Assembly: GCA_023052935.1 (NCBI GenBank)
Contig: CM041298.1
Span: forward strand, 50,977,313-51,041,312
Origin: Piezodorus guildinii
Taxonomy: Eukaryota > Arthropoda > Insecta > Hemiptera > Pentatomidae
Length of the DNA: 64,000 bases
Direction of reading: 5' to 3'
The position numbers and the translations under genes are program-made. The stretch's first letter is position 1. Each line of letters begins with the position of its first letter. Below, one piece after another: positions 44,300-55,144 of this stretch. A model generated the notes under the pieces. That model worked only from the letters and a program-made list of their open reading frames with translations, ran no database searches and was not told where the DNA came from.

Positions 44300-45973
44300 T
44301 TTAATATCTTTATCCTTTTCCAAAAATTAAGATTACAGATGGTTTTCTGAGACTTTAAAACGTGTATACTTTATGAAGTAAAAAAAAAAGTTTAGAAGCA
44401 AAAATATTCGTATAATATCTATGAGGGAAATAAATGCTTCGTATGTCGAAACATAGAACCTTGGAGTTGGCTTAGTCTTATAATTAAATACTTAAATTAA
44501 CTATAAACTCGAGGCTTAATTTTTCTCAGAATTCGAACAATACCCAAAATTCTCAGAAAATTCTCTTAACTCTTAATTAAAGTTAATTTTTTCTTAATAT
44601 ACATTGAGACTTTAAATTCACCTGTAGCGAGAAGTCTGAGCAATTATAGCAAACTGGATATGACTAGATACTAATTAATACGTCAAAAGTAAGCGATAAA
44701 AAATAAAATTAATAATAATGAGTTCCTGATCACCTGATGACCTGAGTCTTGGAAAAGATTTTTTTATTTTTGTAATTATTTAAGAATAAGATTGTATTCC
44801 TTCATATCACATGAATCTTTTGTAAATTGTTTTCCAAAAAAATAAATGTATACATAATAATAAGAATATTCTTGTCTACAGTTATAATGAAATAAAATTA
44901 TTAAATATTAGTAGAATTTGCAAAATCTATGAAACTTCTAGGCATCTTATGGACCAATCGTCTACGTACTCGGTACATTTTGGTTTATTATTTTCAATAA
45001 TGAACTTCTGTAATCGAACAAAATAAAAAAATAAAAATCCAAATAATTATATAAAAGAAAAGAAAAAAAATAGATGTTTCACACATAAATACGTCCATAC
45101 TTATTTTTGAAGATAGGTAAAAATATATATAGTTTTAGAATCAGTAAAGAGCGATCAAAAAAAAAAAAAAAAAAATGATTTAGTGCAGTGGTTTCCAACT
45201 AGTAGTAGGCGGACTGGATAACCGGAGACAGTGTCCAGGTACGCGTTAGGTCATTGGGAAATATAACTATAGAGTTTTAGATTCGGTAAAACGCGATAAA
45301 CAGAAGAAAACAAAAATGTACTATATGTTCAAGTCACCAACCATAATAGATGTAATTCCACCAAAACTAAGTTATTTTAGAAGATAGAGAAAAATCGAAA
45401 AAATTAGCAGCCATAAACATCCATACCCCAATATAGTAATTTGGAAATAATAAACCATTGTGTAACAATTTGCAACGTTTTTGTGTTGTTAAAAATGTAA
45501 AAGCAAACCAAATCTGTTATCTTCTAGCGGATATGAATGTATATTTCAACAAGATGACAAGGAATAAGGACAACGAACAATAATTACGCGGGCTGTAGGA
45601 AGGGCGAGATAAAAGAGGATGTCCACAGGAAGGAACTAATGGGTAGTTGAGGGATTACAGTCGAGGGACAGATCAAGTAAGCCGTGAGCACTGCTACCCT
45701 GATATTACATGTAATGCACAACACATTATAATAATAATATCGTTATATGCATTACAATACTAATCAGATATGATATCAACGGGCATTCGATATTTTTTCT
45801 TTTTTTTATTTCTTTTTCCCCCCTATATAATCCTCACATAAATATTCCACATAAGGACTGTTTATAGATGTATACATGTTCCATACATCACGACATAATA
45901 GTAATAAAATTGCATAGTCATTAAATAACGAAATTTAAGTACATGTTAAATAAAATCAATAAAAAAAAAAATA
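44300..45973. other. AT-rich; scattered Rep-B/Rep-C pieces
   Basis: 44965-45010 (TTTATTATTTTCAATAATGA), 45070-45150 (ATAAATACGTCCATAC..GAAGATAGG) and 45240-45420 belong with similar phrases at 47280, 48640 and 48890. 45420-45480 is an inverted Rep-B piece. A-run at 45159-45174. 45540-45700 is a slightly GC-richer segment. No coding evidence. Confidence 0.45.
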
Positions 45974-46457
45974 AAAATCTGGTGTGTGCAACACATGAAC
46001 TTTTATTTATCAATGATAAGAAGATGATTTTTTTTTTTTTAATCTACAAAATTACAGGCACTTTAGAGGAAGAAAATTTAAAATATTAGCATTTAAGCCA
46101 TGCCACACTACTTAAATCTGAATGAAACCTATAAGATATTAAAGCCCATTACTTTTTTAATCAAAATCATTATAGCCTATTTTGGGAAAATAAAAAAAAT
46201 ATGTAAACTTCATAGTATAAGTGGCTCTTCTGATTCCCCAAATTTGATTTAAAAAATTGTTGTTATAGTTGTCTTAAAAATGAAATTTTATTTTCACAAG
46301 GTTTTTCGTTTTCGTGCTAGACTTTCCACACACACAGATCTTTTTGCATGACTAGTTTATTTGGACTCAGGAGCCCTAAAACTTGCATTTTGGTTTAAAA
46401 ACATGAATTCGAAAATTTTAACGATTGCAATACTTTCCCTTACTATATGTTTCATGT

Positions 46458-46660
46458 TAACGAGCGGCGTGGTCTAGTGGGTAGAGCGCTAGTCTACTGT
46501 GATTCGGGTCCTGGGTTCGAAACCCGGCTGTGGCGGAATATTATTTATTCTGTTATTTCGGCCGGAGGGCGATCCTGAAGCATGGAGCACACCCACTGAG
46601 GCAATAGAGATAAAGAGGGTACCCAAAAAAGGGGAAAATACCTGGCGGTATATATGTTTT
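46458..46660 (+). repeat. SINE-1, best-preserved head
   Basis: Box A TGGTCTAGTGGGTAG and box B GGGTTCGAAACCC are intact at tRNA spacing, followed by TTATTTATTCTGTTATTTCG. The 3' region is shorter than at 10821. Inserted inside the Rep-A right terminus. Confidence 0.85.
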
Positions 46661-46661
46661 A

Positions 46662-46664
<3 letters not shown>

Positions 46665-46732
<68 letters not shown>
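46665..46732. repeat. (TA)n microsatellite inside the Rep-A terminus
   Basis: About 34 TA units, lying exactly where other Rep-A copies have the TATATA of the terminal hairpin. Confidence 0.95.
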
Positions 46733-46734
<2 letters not shown>

Positions 46735-46747
46735 TAAGTGAAAGTAA

Positions 46748-47881
46748 AAATGAACTGTTGGATAAAGCAAACAAGAATTAGTTTATATAAGAGTATAGTT
46801 TTAATTAAATTAAATCGCTGCCTGTGCGGGTATTGTTAATTTGGACTCAGAAGACAATAAAGCTAGGTACGAGCAAGTAATAAATTGGACTAATTTTGAT
46901 TTAGAAGTTGAACTGACATATTTTTTTAGATGAATTTATAGCCCAGCCACCTTTAACATTTCACATAAATAAACACGAACTGAAACTAAAAAATAAAAAA
47001 AAAATAGCACTACAGTTTATAGACATGGATAACATTAAATAAATGTCCAATAAATTGCTGATTTCGTATTGTAATAATTATATACTTACATACTATATAA
47101 TTTTAATTTTAAATCTATAAAATTGAAATTTCTTTTATTTATATTACATCTATAAATCCAAGATAATAGTTATTTGAAATTCTGAATAACTAGAATAGAT
47201 ATATGGTATTAGATATTGCTATGTTGCGATTGATATTTTTATGTTAATTTATGACTTGATTTTCATTGAAATATAATATATAGGTTTATTATTTTCAATA
47301 ATGAACCTTTGTAATCGACTAAAAAAAAATTCTCCCACCTCAAAATTTGAGGGCTTACGTTTCAAGATACGTAGAACAAAAATAAGGTAAAAAGTTGTCC
47401 ACACTCAAACAGCTCCATACTTCAGTAAAACGCCAGTCTCCAAAAATCCATTAATAAAGGAAATCAGTAATTATAATAAAACTTCACTGAAACGCTATAC
47501 TCATAAAAGAACTAAACATGTGTTGTTAATTTAAGTTGTTTTAATTTCTAAGTTTTATATTTTGAATTATTTTATCCGTTTGTTTTTGTTTTTTTTATGT
47601 GTAGGTTTTTTGTATAATAGTTCCTACTACCATAATTAATATCAATTTAATTTGACCAAATATTAGTCATTAGGATAATAGATATAATTACCAAACGAAC
47701 AAAACATTTTGATGATTGTAAGGATGTCTCATCGGAAATCATTTGTAAATATTTTGTCAATAAGTAAATAAAGTTTATTTTCTTTCCTTCTTCAATAACG
47801 TAAATAATAGAAATAAGAAAAAAAAAATCCGTTTGTCCGAATTGATAAATACCAATACGCGACCAGATAGGCTATTTTCCT
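46748..47881. other. AT-rich; Rep-C-like piece 47282-47440
   Basis: Nothing else recognised. Confidence 0.35.
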
Positions 47882-47995
47882 ATGAATTATTTATTGCTTT
47901 TCATATTAGTTAATTGCCAATAAACAGCTGTATAAACAGTTATACCCTAATATAGTTATTTGGAAATATTAAACAATTGCGTAATAATTTGAAGA
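47882..47995 (-). repeat. Rep-B copy, inverted
   Basis: TTATTGCTTTTCATATTAGT and ATATAGTTATTTGGAAATAT are the reverse complement of the copy at 37768-37875. Confidence 0.65.
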
Positions 47996-48028
47996 GTTTT
48001 TTAAAGATTAAATTTAAAAATGGTTATA

Positions 48029-48313
48029 TACGGGGTCACCCATAGCGTAGTTGCTAGTATAACAGCTTTCTATTCCAAAGGTCGTGGGTTCAAACCTGCG
48101 GGTGGTCCTAGAATTTTTTAATGGGAGTAAATCCTTAGTTATGCCGTCCTTCAGATGAGACGTTAAAAGGTGGTCCCGAGCCTGAACGATGTCAGGTACT
48201 CGTTAAAGATCCCTATCCTAATAAAACCTGGATAGGCAAAATTTAGGACTCCCTCGGTAGCATCGTCCGATTAGCCATAGTAGCATAAAGTGACATTAAA
48301 CGAATAAACAAAG
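48029..48313 (+). repeat. SINE-3, full length with TSD
   Basis: GGGGTCACCCATAGCGTAGT at the head and box B GGGTTCAAACC. The body is as at 31355 and the end is TAAACGAATAAACAAAG. The flanks ATGGTTATA (48020-48028 and 48314-48322) form a 9-base target duplication. Confidence 0.87.
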
Positions 48314-48639
48314 ATGGTTATAACAAACTTACAAGTCAAATTATTAAATATTTAATTAAAATTTAAATATAAATAAAAGGTGTAAGAAGGATATTTAAAA
48401 AAAAAAATAAATAAATAAAACAGAGGAGGCTCCAACTAATAAAAGACAAACATTTGAACTTCGAATTGATACACAGGAAATCAAGAGTCAATTTCATTCA
48501 TTACATTGTATTTACATAGGTGCATGAACATTCTATGTTATTAGACGTATATTTTTCTTGCAAATGACAACATCGTTGGTCCATGAATAGATATAAAATA
48601 TTTTGAATGAAAAAAATCATTGTAATAAAAAAAAATTGT

Positions 48640-49060
48640 CCCCCTCAAAAGTTGAAAAACTTACGTTTCCATCCAAAAACCGAATAATAAATAAAATAGC
48701 CATCTGTCCGCCGTCCGCGACTATTTTCCAAAACTACTTAATCTATTTATTCGAAATTTGCCAAAAAAAAAAAAATACCAGAGCATCTGACGATGAACTC
48801 AGTTATTTTTGAAGATAGAAAAAAAACGTATTTAAGTATCAGGACACAGAATCAGGAAAAATAAATAAAAATTGAAATTTAACCCATAAATACGGCCATA
48901 ACTCAAGTTATTTTTGAACATAGGAAACATTTGTAAAGAGTTTTAGGGTCAGGATACCGCGACGAATAAATAAATAAATAAAAATAAGATAAACTTAAAA
49001 TTTTCCCGAAATTCACGCTCCTAGTTCATTTATTTTCGAAGATGGAGAGAAGATTGTAAG
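48640..49060. repeat. Rep-C: diverged internal repeats
   Basis: The phrase ATAAATACGGCCATAACTCA, TTATTTTTGAA(G/C)ATAGGA, GTTTTAGGGTCAGGATACCG recurs in diverged form two or three times here and near 45 kb. This suggests a decayed tandem array or a multicopy AT-rich element. Non-coding. Confidence 0.5.
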
Positions 49061-49290
49061 GTGAAACGGTGTCACTTTGTTTTAGATCGGAACACACCTC
49101 AAGCCTATCCGAATAATTATTGCTGATTCTCAGTTTATTGAATGTTTCGGACATATAGTCCAGGAGCTGGGGCCGAAAAATGCGTATTATAAGAAGACAA
49201 TTTTCAATGTAATTTTTACATTTTTTTTTGTTTGTCACCTCAAACTGGTTGGAATCAAAAATGGCGGCCATCCAAAACGGTCCAAATCCA

Positions 49291-49620
49291 GGAATTGACC
49301 TCATTTTAACATTATAAAGGTACATATTACATAAACTAAGCATTGTATAAAATAAATTAATGGACATTAAATAAGCTTCGATTCGACAGCTCATAGACGT
49401 CTGTAGGTCTTATAGCTATCGAGATATCTTTGTCCACCTAATATATTGTGTTCTAACTACAAAAATTGATCTAATTTTAACGTTATGAAGGTAAATATTA
49501 CAGAAACCAAGCATTATACGAAAGTATTCAAAATAATATAAATTAATGGACATTGAATAAGCTTTGATTTCAGACCTGAAAGACGTCTGTAGGTCATATA
49601 AGTACCGAGGTATCATTGTC
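49291..49620. repeat. Two-unit direct repeat, period about 170-185
   Basis: Unit 1 (49291-49430) and unit 2 (49461-49620) share TGACCTCATTTTAACATTAT / TGATCTAATTTTAACGTTAT, AATTAATGGACATT(A/G)AATAAG and GACGTCTGTAGGTC. The two minus-strand open frames over them are paralogous by this duplication, not evidence of coding. Confidence 0.75.
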
Positions 49621-49649
49621 TGTATTAATGATGTACAGGTATTATTGCC

Positions 49650-50245
49650 TTCAGTTTGTATTAAAACTCATTCAACTTATATATTTATAAGTATATTAAC
49701 CACTTTTTATCAATGCTACTTTTAGTTTTATTCGACTTTCATGGCTCTCCAAAAATTTGTACAATTTTGTTGATAACATTTTTCCAATGGTGTATTTTAC
49801 TTTTCTCATTTAGTTGCTTATCAGATTCGCACAACTTGTACTTAAGATGAGGAAATTTTAAAATATCAGCATGTAAGCCCTATCACACTATTTAAATCTG
49901 GATGAAACCTACATGTTATTAAATCCCGTTAAATTTTGCATTCTCATAAACAGTTAAATCTTAAAAAAGAAAGATTGTTTAAAAAAAAATGTTAAAAAGT
50001 GCAAAATGCAGTAAAGTAGCTCTTCTGATACTCCGATTTTGATTTTTTTTTTAAATGTTGTAACATCTCAATCTTAAACGTTTCTAAAATATAAAAAAAA
50101 AATCGTTTTCGAGCTAAACCTACCAAATACACACATATTTTTTTTTTTTTTTTTGCGAGAATTAAAAACGCGTATTTCCGAGAAAATCTGGATATAATTT
50201 TTACAATCGCAATACTTTCTTTCCTTTACTATATAGTTCATGTAC
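49650..50245 (+). repeat. Rep-A copy 14, lacking its left end
   Basis: From about 49810 (GTTGCTTATCAGATTCG) through AATATCAGCATGTAAGCCCT and TACATGTTATTAAA to CGCAATACTTTC and CTATATAGTTCATG. The part before 49810 is weakly matched. Confidence 0.75.
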
Positions 50246-50389
50246 AATTATGTTTAAGTAACTAATAGTCTGTTAAGAGCATGCACTTGACTCGGAATGC
50301 AACATGAGTCGCAAAGGAAGAACATACAGATCTATGGTTAATATCAAAGAGATGGAATATGAAATAAATATTAACATACGAATGAAGGA

Positions 50390-50610
50390 TGAGGTACCCA
50401 CATAAAGAGTGCTGGCTCGGCATTCGGCAGTAGTGCCCCCGGGAGCAGGAAGTGTCCCACAATTGAGCAAATGAAAGAGGGGGGCGTTCTTCCTGCCTCC
50501 TAGGGCCCCGATCTAGCCTTCGCCGGGGGATAACCTCTTACCGTCCAGCAGCGACCAAACGTATTAATAAGTCTAAGCAGGTTCGGCATTAATAAGTCGG
50601 AAGCACTCTA
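50390..50610. other. GC-rich segment that looks single-copy
   Basis: Includes CCCCCGGGAGCAGGAAGTGT; CAGGAAGTG is an ETS-factor core site (GGAA). No domain in the two short minus frames. Candidate regulatory sequence. Confidence 0.3.
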
Positions 50611-50867
50611 GGGAATTTCAATTTAAAAAAATAAATAAAATGTTACTTTAGTATTTCTTTCTGACTAGGAAAACCAATATGTGATGGATATTTCTATCTA
50701 TAATCCACAGCTTATCCAAGTCAGAAAAATAGAGTAAATAGTCAGATAAATAGATTTAATGAAGCATAGAGGATATAGGAGGATATAGCATTGTACACTC
50801 AAGATAGATAGGTACAAACCTAGAAGGTAGCTCTCAGCTCTTAGCTCGCGCTCAGCCGCCAGGTTTT

Positions 50868-51027
50868 TCCCCAATTATTTTGGGTACCTAATTTAAAGAG
50901 GCTGGGTCTGCCCCAGGAGGGTCTCCATACCCCAGGGTCGCCCCCCGACTGAATTAACAGAATAAATAATAGTCTGCCATAGTCGGGCTTCGAACCCAGG
51001 ACCCGGAGCACATCAGACTAGCGCTAG
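50868..51027 (-). repeat. SINE-1, inverted
   Basis: ACAGAATAAATAATAGTCTG, then GGGCTTCGAACCCAGGACCC (box B inverse), then GACTAGCGCTAGG. Matches the head of 46458 in reverse. Confidence 0.8.
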
Positions 51028-51243
51028 GATTTTAAAAGGGAATAAAAATTCCATTGATTTTGTGATTTTTGTGGTGATTTTTCCGGATGGGACGCAAAAA
51101 GGTGATCCCGAGCATGTGCGATGTCACACTCGTTAAACATCTCTAGCCTTATTAAAGTTGGATAGGCAAAATTTATGACTCCCGTTGTATTATCGTTTGA
51201 TTAGCCATAGCATTACAAAGTGATGTTATTTTATTGACAAACG
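51028..51243 (+). repeat. SINE-3 body, head missing, fused to the inverted SINE-1
   Basis: GGATTTTAAAAGGGAATAAA, GGACGCAAAAAGGTGATCCC, GAGCATGTGCGATGTC and TTAGCCATAGC as in SINE-3. Its 5' edge coincides with the SINE-1 head, so the two lie head-to-head. Confidence 0.75.
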
Positions 51244-51261
51244 TGGTGCAAACCCCCCAAA

Positions 51262-52530
51262 AAAACTGGTACGGAGACTTTCACTCACCGACATTTTTAA
51301 AATCGATTAAAGATTTTTCAAATACAGTTAGGGTAAAAAATGAGTGAAACTATTAAAGGATTAATTTAATTAAATTCCCATAGAAACATGCGTTTTATTA
51401 AAAAATCTAATATATCATTATTTAAAATAATCAGTTAGATTTATTGATTTTTCATCACTCTCTATTAACTTTTACAAGCTTGTGTACAAGATAATATTTT
51501 TTCTAAAATCTTTAGCTTTCCAACGGTATATCATACATGTATGTATTATAAATGAGTCAGTTAAATGTATTATACATGAGACATCCTTGCAATCAGTCAG
51601 TTACTGTTCTTATGTTCAAAAACAAAAAAATTGGATTAAGAAAATATGTTTTCAGTTTTCTCCTTAATGGTTCATCAAATTCTCTCAACTTGCATATTTA
51701 GCTGTTAATTATCAATGCTAACAAGAAAATATGGTTATTTTTATAGAGCTCTGGCTCGGCCTCCACTGGCATACACCAGTGAAGCGCTGAGTGGGAGGCG
51801 CTGGGATCTCTTGGATTCCGCTTCTCCCCCCACTTGTGGGGGGAGCAGCCGAGTCTAGGGTTCCTTTGGCTGATTGTATATAGTGTATATAGTTAAGTTT
51901 GCTTGTATGATTTTTTATTTATTTCCCAACTTGTATTTATCTCTACTACAGGTTGTTGTTTTGATTTGTTTCTTGTTTTGTTTTTTTGTATATATTTGAG
52001 TTTATTTATTTCCGATTTTATGTAATTTGACTTTATCATTATTGGCTGTATATATTGTATGAATGTGTACTACATCTCTATTACTACTGTTCATTATGCA
52101 ACAAATTGTAATATTTCTCAATAAAAAAAAAATTTTTTATAGAACCTATAAAATTAAAGGTACTTTAAAGGAATAAAATTTTAAATATCAGCATTTAAGA
52201 GCCCTGTCAGACTGTTTCAATCAGAATAAAACCTACATGATGTTAAAGTCGATTAAATTTTACAACGATATTGCTGTAACGAGTTTAAATGTAATGAGTT
52301 TAATAAAATCGTTAGACTCTTTTTAGAGAAAATCGTAAAAAGGTGCAAAATGCATTGTATAAAGTGGCTATTCTGGTAAGCTGCTTTTGATAAAAAAAGT
52401 GTTTGTAACATCCCGGGCGTATATTAGTCTTAAATATGAGATTTCAGTTTCATAGAACTTTTCGTTTACGCGCTGGAGTTACCACACAGACCTTCCCTTA
52501 CTATATATTTCGTGTACAGGAAAGTTAAAG
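51262..52530 (+). repeat. Rep-A copy 15, interrupted by a retroposon
   Basis: Rep-A at 51262-51747 (ACTGGTACGGAGACTTTCAC left end, ...TTAACAAGAAAATATGGTTA-like) and 52134-52530 (GAACCTATAAAATTAAAGGT to CTATATATTTCGTG..AAGTTAAAGTA, in parts). About 60 extra bases at 51540-51600 are a local insertion/duplication around ATGTATTATA. Confidence 0.85.
51748..52133 (+). mobile_element. Retroposon with A-rich tail and 10-base TSD, inserted in Rep-A
   Basis: Starts GCTCTGGCTCGGCCTCCACT and ends CAATAAAAAAAAAA. Flanked by TTTTTATAGA (51738-51747 and 52134-52143). The first 115 bases are GC-rich with a short frame (TSEALSGRRWDLLDSASPP) that may be the last codons of a LINE ORF2; the rest looks like a 3' untranslated region. 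Most likely a strongly 5'-truncated LINE; a SINE is the alternative. Confidence 0.75.
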
Positions 52531-52919
52531 TAAAAATGTAAGCAAAACGTTGTTTATTAATTTTAAATAATGCAGGTTCTAGCGACAAATGTTATATAAA
52601 GGAATAAATCAAAATACTCAATGCAATCAACAACAACACAGCTTTCTGACACAGAGTATTTCAATAAGAACCCAACCATTAATGAATGTAGTAAAACATG
52701 ACTTCTTTCGAACTTACAGGTATAGCTCCTAAACATTAAGTCTTCTAATCTTATACGACAAAAAATATAATCCTCTAAATTTCAGATTAGGAAGTACCGC
52801 CAAATTTTCGATCTGAACAACACCAACAGAGCTGGAGGTGAAAAATACGTTACAGACTTCCAGCCAAAAGACTGTCAATTCATGTAAAAAAACTAACAAA
52901 ATAAAAAACAATACGAGAG
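52531..52919. other. AT-rich spacer
   Basis: The 102-codon minus frame (52729-53037) reaches into the GC-rich patch that follows. It has a hydrophobic stretch but no known family. Confidence 0.3.
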
Positions 52920-53160
52920 GAATCAGATAAGACACACATTGATTCGTGACGCGACACTCCGTTGATAGGGACAGGTCCCGCGGACGGACCGAGATGTCGG
53001 TCAGAGCGAGAGAAGGAATGCGGACCGAAGAGTCCATCGCGGTGAGTCACGGCGCCTCATTACCAAACACCGGGCGGCTCGGCTATCGTTCCTCAGGTGT
53101 GGATGTATGTACTGTCCACTTCTTGCAGGTCTGCGGATCATGGTAATCACACGGGGTAGG
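52920..53160 (+). promoter_or_regulatory. GC/CpG-rich patch, possible promoter or first exon
   Basis: The only place besides the PNT exon with strong GC and a textbook donor: ATCGCG then GTGAGT at 53041 (+). An ATG at 52994 would give MSVRAREGMRTEESIA up to that donor. A candidate acceptor CACTTCTTGCAG lies at about 53128-53139. No protein family recognised. Alternatives: a minus-strand start (ATGGACTCTTCGG at 53037) or non-coding regulatory DNA. Confidence 0.3.
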
Positions 53161-53329
53161 GATGATTGTATAAAACCGTACCAAGTTAGCAGGATGAACG
53201 TATGTCTTCTCAGTTAGTCTAAATGCACAAACGGTTAATACAATGCAAAAAACATTCCTGATGTACAAAGTTATATCAAGAGAGTTGTGAAATTGGATAA
53301 AACTGAGTAGTTGTTGTTGATATATTTTT

Positions 53330-54010
53330 ATTTATCAATTGATATTTACAACTGTTAAGGAAAAAATACAACAAATATATGTGAAAAAAGTAACAAGCGG
53401 CTTGAAAAAAACTCTTGTGAAGAAGCTACCCAGCGGTATTACTTCAATGTTTATATCATTAGCAGGTCTCGAGGCCACCGTCTATTCAGGCGCCTCAGAG
53501 GATTATCGGGAATGAATGGAGATGAGAGGATAAGGACAAGCGGGTTTGAGTGGACTGGTAGTTTGGAATTAAAGGAGGTATATCTAGTTCTGGCTATCTG
53601 CAAAAAACGGGATATTCAAGTCTGTGTGGATAGTTTTATTAGTGAAAATAAGGAGCATTTAGGATCTTTCGGAGGATTTCGGATTGCAAGGATTGGATGC
53701 GGGAGGAATTCGATGGCTTGGTGGATCCCCATAGCTCAATACCATATGTCCAAATAGATCTAATAATGGCTATATAAATTAGTTTTTTTTTGTAGATGAG
53801 ACGTTTTCAACGTTTGTCAAGTAAATGTTGTAACAATCGGTATCTGCGAGCATTTTCTTGTCTTTTCAGTCAAGTGAGAGGATTCCAAGTAAAACAAATG
53901 TCAAGATGGAGTCCTACGTAGCGGATCTGTTAAACAGGAATTAGTGGCATGTTACGAAAGGATACAGTGGGACAGGAGGTCATAGGTTTGCGACGAAGGG
54001 GTTGATGATA
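53330..54010 (-). pseudogene. Jockey-like LINE, diverged copy
   Basis: The minus strand aligns along its length with 56930-57675: 3' tail TTGATATTTACAACTGTTAA, the GGCGCCTCAGAGGATTATCG region (NPPRRL), CTCAATACCATATGTCCAAA (IWTYGIE) and CGTTTGTCAAGTAAATG (LDKR). Older than the 26688/56930 pair. Many indels. Confidence 0.8.
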
Positions 54011-54599
54011 ATAAGTTTAATTTTTAGATCATTTAATCTGAAATAAATTTTTTTATCGAAACTCAATGTAATTTTTTTAAACTTTTTTCAAATCTAGTTT
54101 TATTCAAAAGTTCTTAATTTGATTTTAACAACGGAGACAAGTGCAAGTCACGCGCACCAAATTTTATGCTATTGTAATACAATTTAATAGTTTATTTTTT
54201 TAAATAAAAATGGTTAATACCTAAAGTAAGAGCCTAGAAAAGTTCTAATAACTTGGAAAAAATTAATTATTGAACCAAGCGTATTTAAACGAGACGTTAA
54301 AATATATAACATTTTTGTAGGTTAATTTACTTATTTAAACATATGTATATTGCCCATCTCATATTGAATTTAAGATAGTTCATTTGGAAAAATACCCTCT
54401 ATAGAGGCAATCATTGCAGATATATAAAATTTAAACCAATCTTAAATATAATTGATAATATTCCTGGGGATTGTCGCGTCTAATCTATTACCTTTCAGAT
54501 CCACTGTGAAAACATGTGTGTCTATATTGAACAAAACTTATCCAGGAATCACAGAATTTCCCGAAGATTAATAAGTATTCCTAAGCCAATCCCTCCATA
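54011..54599. other. AT-rich; inverted Rep-A terminus remnant at 54110-54170
   Basis: GATTTTAACAACGGAGACAA, GTGCAAGTCACGCGCACCAA resembles the Rep-A left end in reverse. Nothing else recognised. Confidence 0.4.
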
Positions 54600-55115
54600 T
54601 TCTACCACAGTCCACCCGTAAGCTCCTTGAATCCTGACTTATTTTCTCTCACTTATACTATTGGTCTTTGGTATATGGTGGTCTCTCGACTGTGCTTAAG
54701 AAGCGAAACTGATGAAACATCTTTTTAAGATTTATCATCGAACATGACCCTGGTGGTTGTCGCCTTAATAAAAAAAAAAAATTTAAATTCGTCATCTGTA
54801 CTTCAGGTTCTCATGCGACCCTCCGATTGCAGAAAACATTTCCTAGGATCATACCTTTAGCAAACCATCCACAGTCTTAAACAGTTCAAACTCTTGGTCC
54901 ACCCACTCGAAATAAGATCGCACCATATTTTTTTTTTTTTCTTTTGTTGCTGCCCAAAGAACTACTGCTTTTGATCGTTCTTTTATTGTCCGCTCTCTAA
55001 CCTTTGGAATTCTCTACCTACTAAAATCCTCCAGGCTGCTTCTCTATCTTCATTCAAATTCCAACTTTTTCAATACCTTCTGCTATTCCAAACAGACACT
55101 CAAAAATTTTCATAT
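54600..55115 (+). pseudogene. CR1/L2-like LINE C-terminal relic
   Basis: Near 54975-55090 shifted frames give RSFIVRSL, then NSLPTKILQAASLSSFKFQL, matching the (W)NSLP..i..a.SlssFK.qL end of the family seen at 19600. Upstream parts are too decayed to place. Confidence 0.6.
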
Positions 55116-55144
55116 TTCAATTCAATTCTCAAGGTGTATATATA

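Larger units (their letters stand above)
45974..46747 (+). repeat. Rep-A copy 13, interrupted by a SINE-1 and a (TA)n expansion
   Basis: Rep-A runs from CTGGTGTGTGCAACACATGA to CTTACTATATGTTTCATG at 46455. The last 14 bases (GGTAAGTGAAAGTA) reappear at 46734-46747, after the SINE and the microsatellite. Confidence 0.85.

Noticed and set aside
46459..46540. Functional tRNA genes at the box A/box B pairs (also 10821, 15990, 44118)
   Set aside because: Acceptor stems are absent and the tRNA-like heads continue into shared SINE bodies.
46489..46774. Proteins with long Tyr-Ile runs (also at 3071, 4384, 62960)
   Set aside because: They are translations of (TA)n microsatellites.
49026..49616. Pair of related minus-strand small genes
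   Set aside because: Explained by the two-unit DNA duplication.
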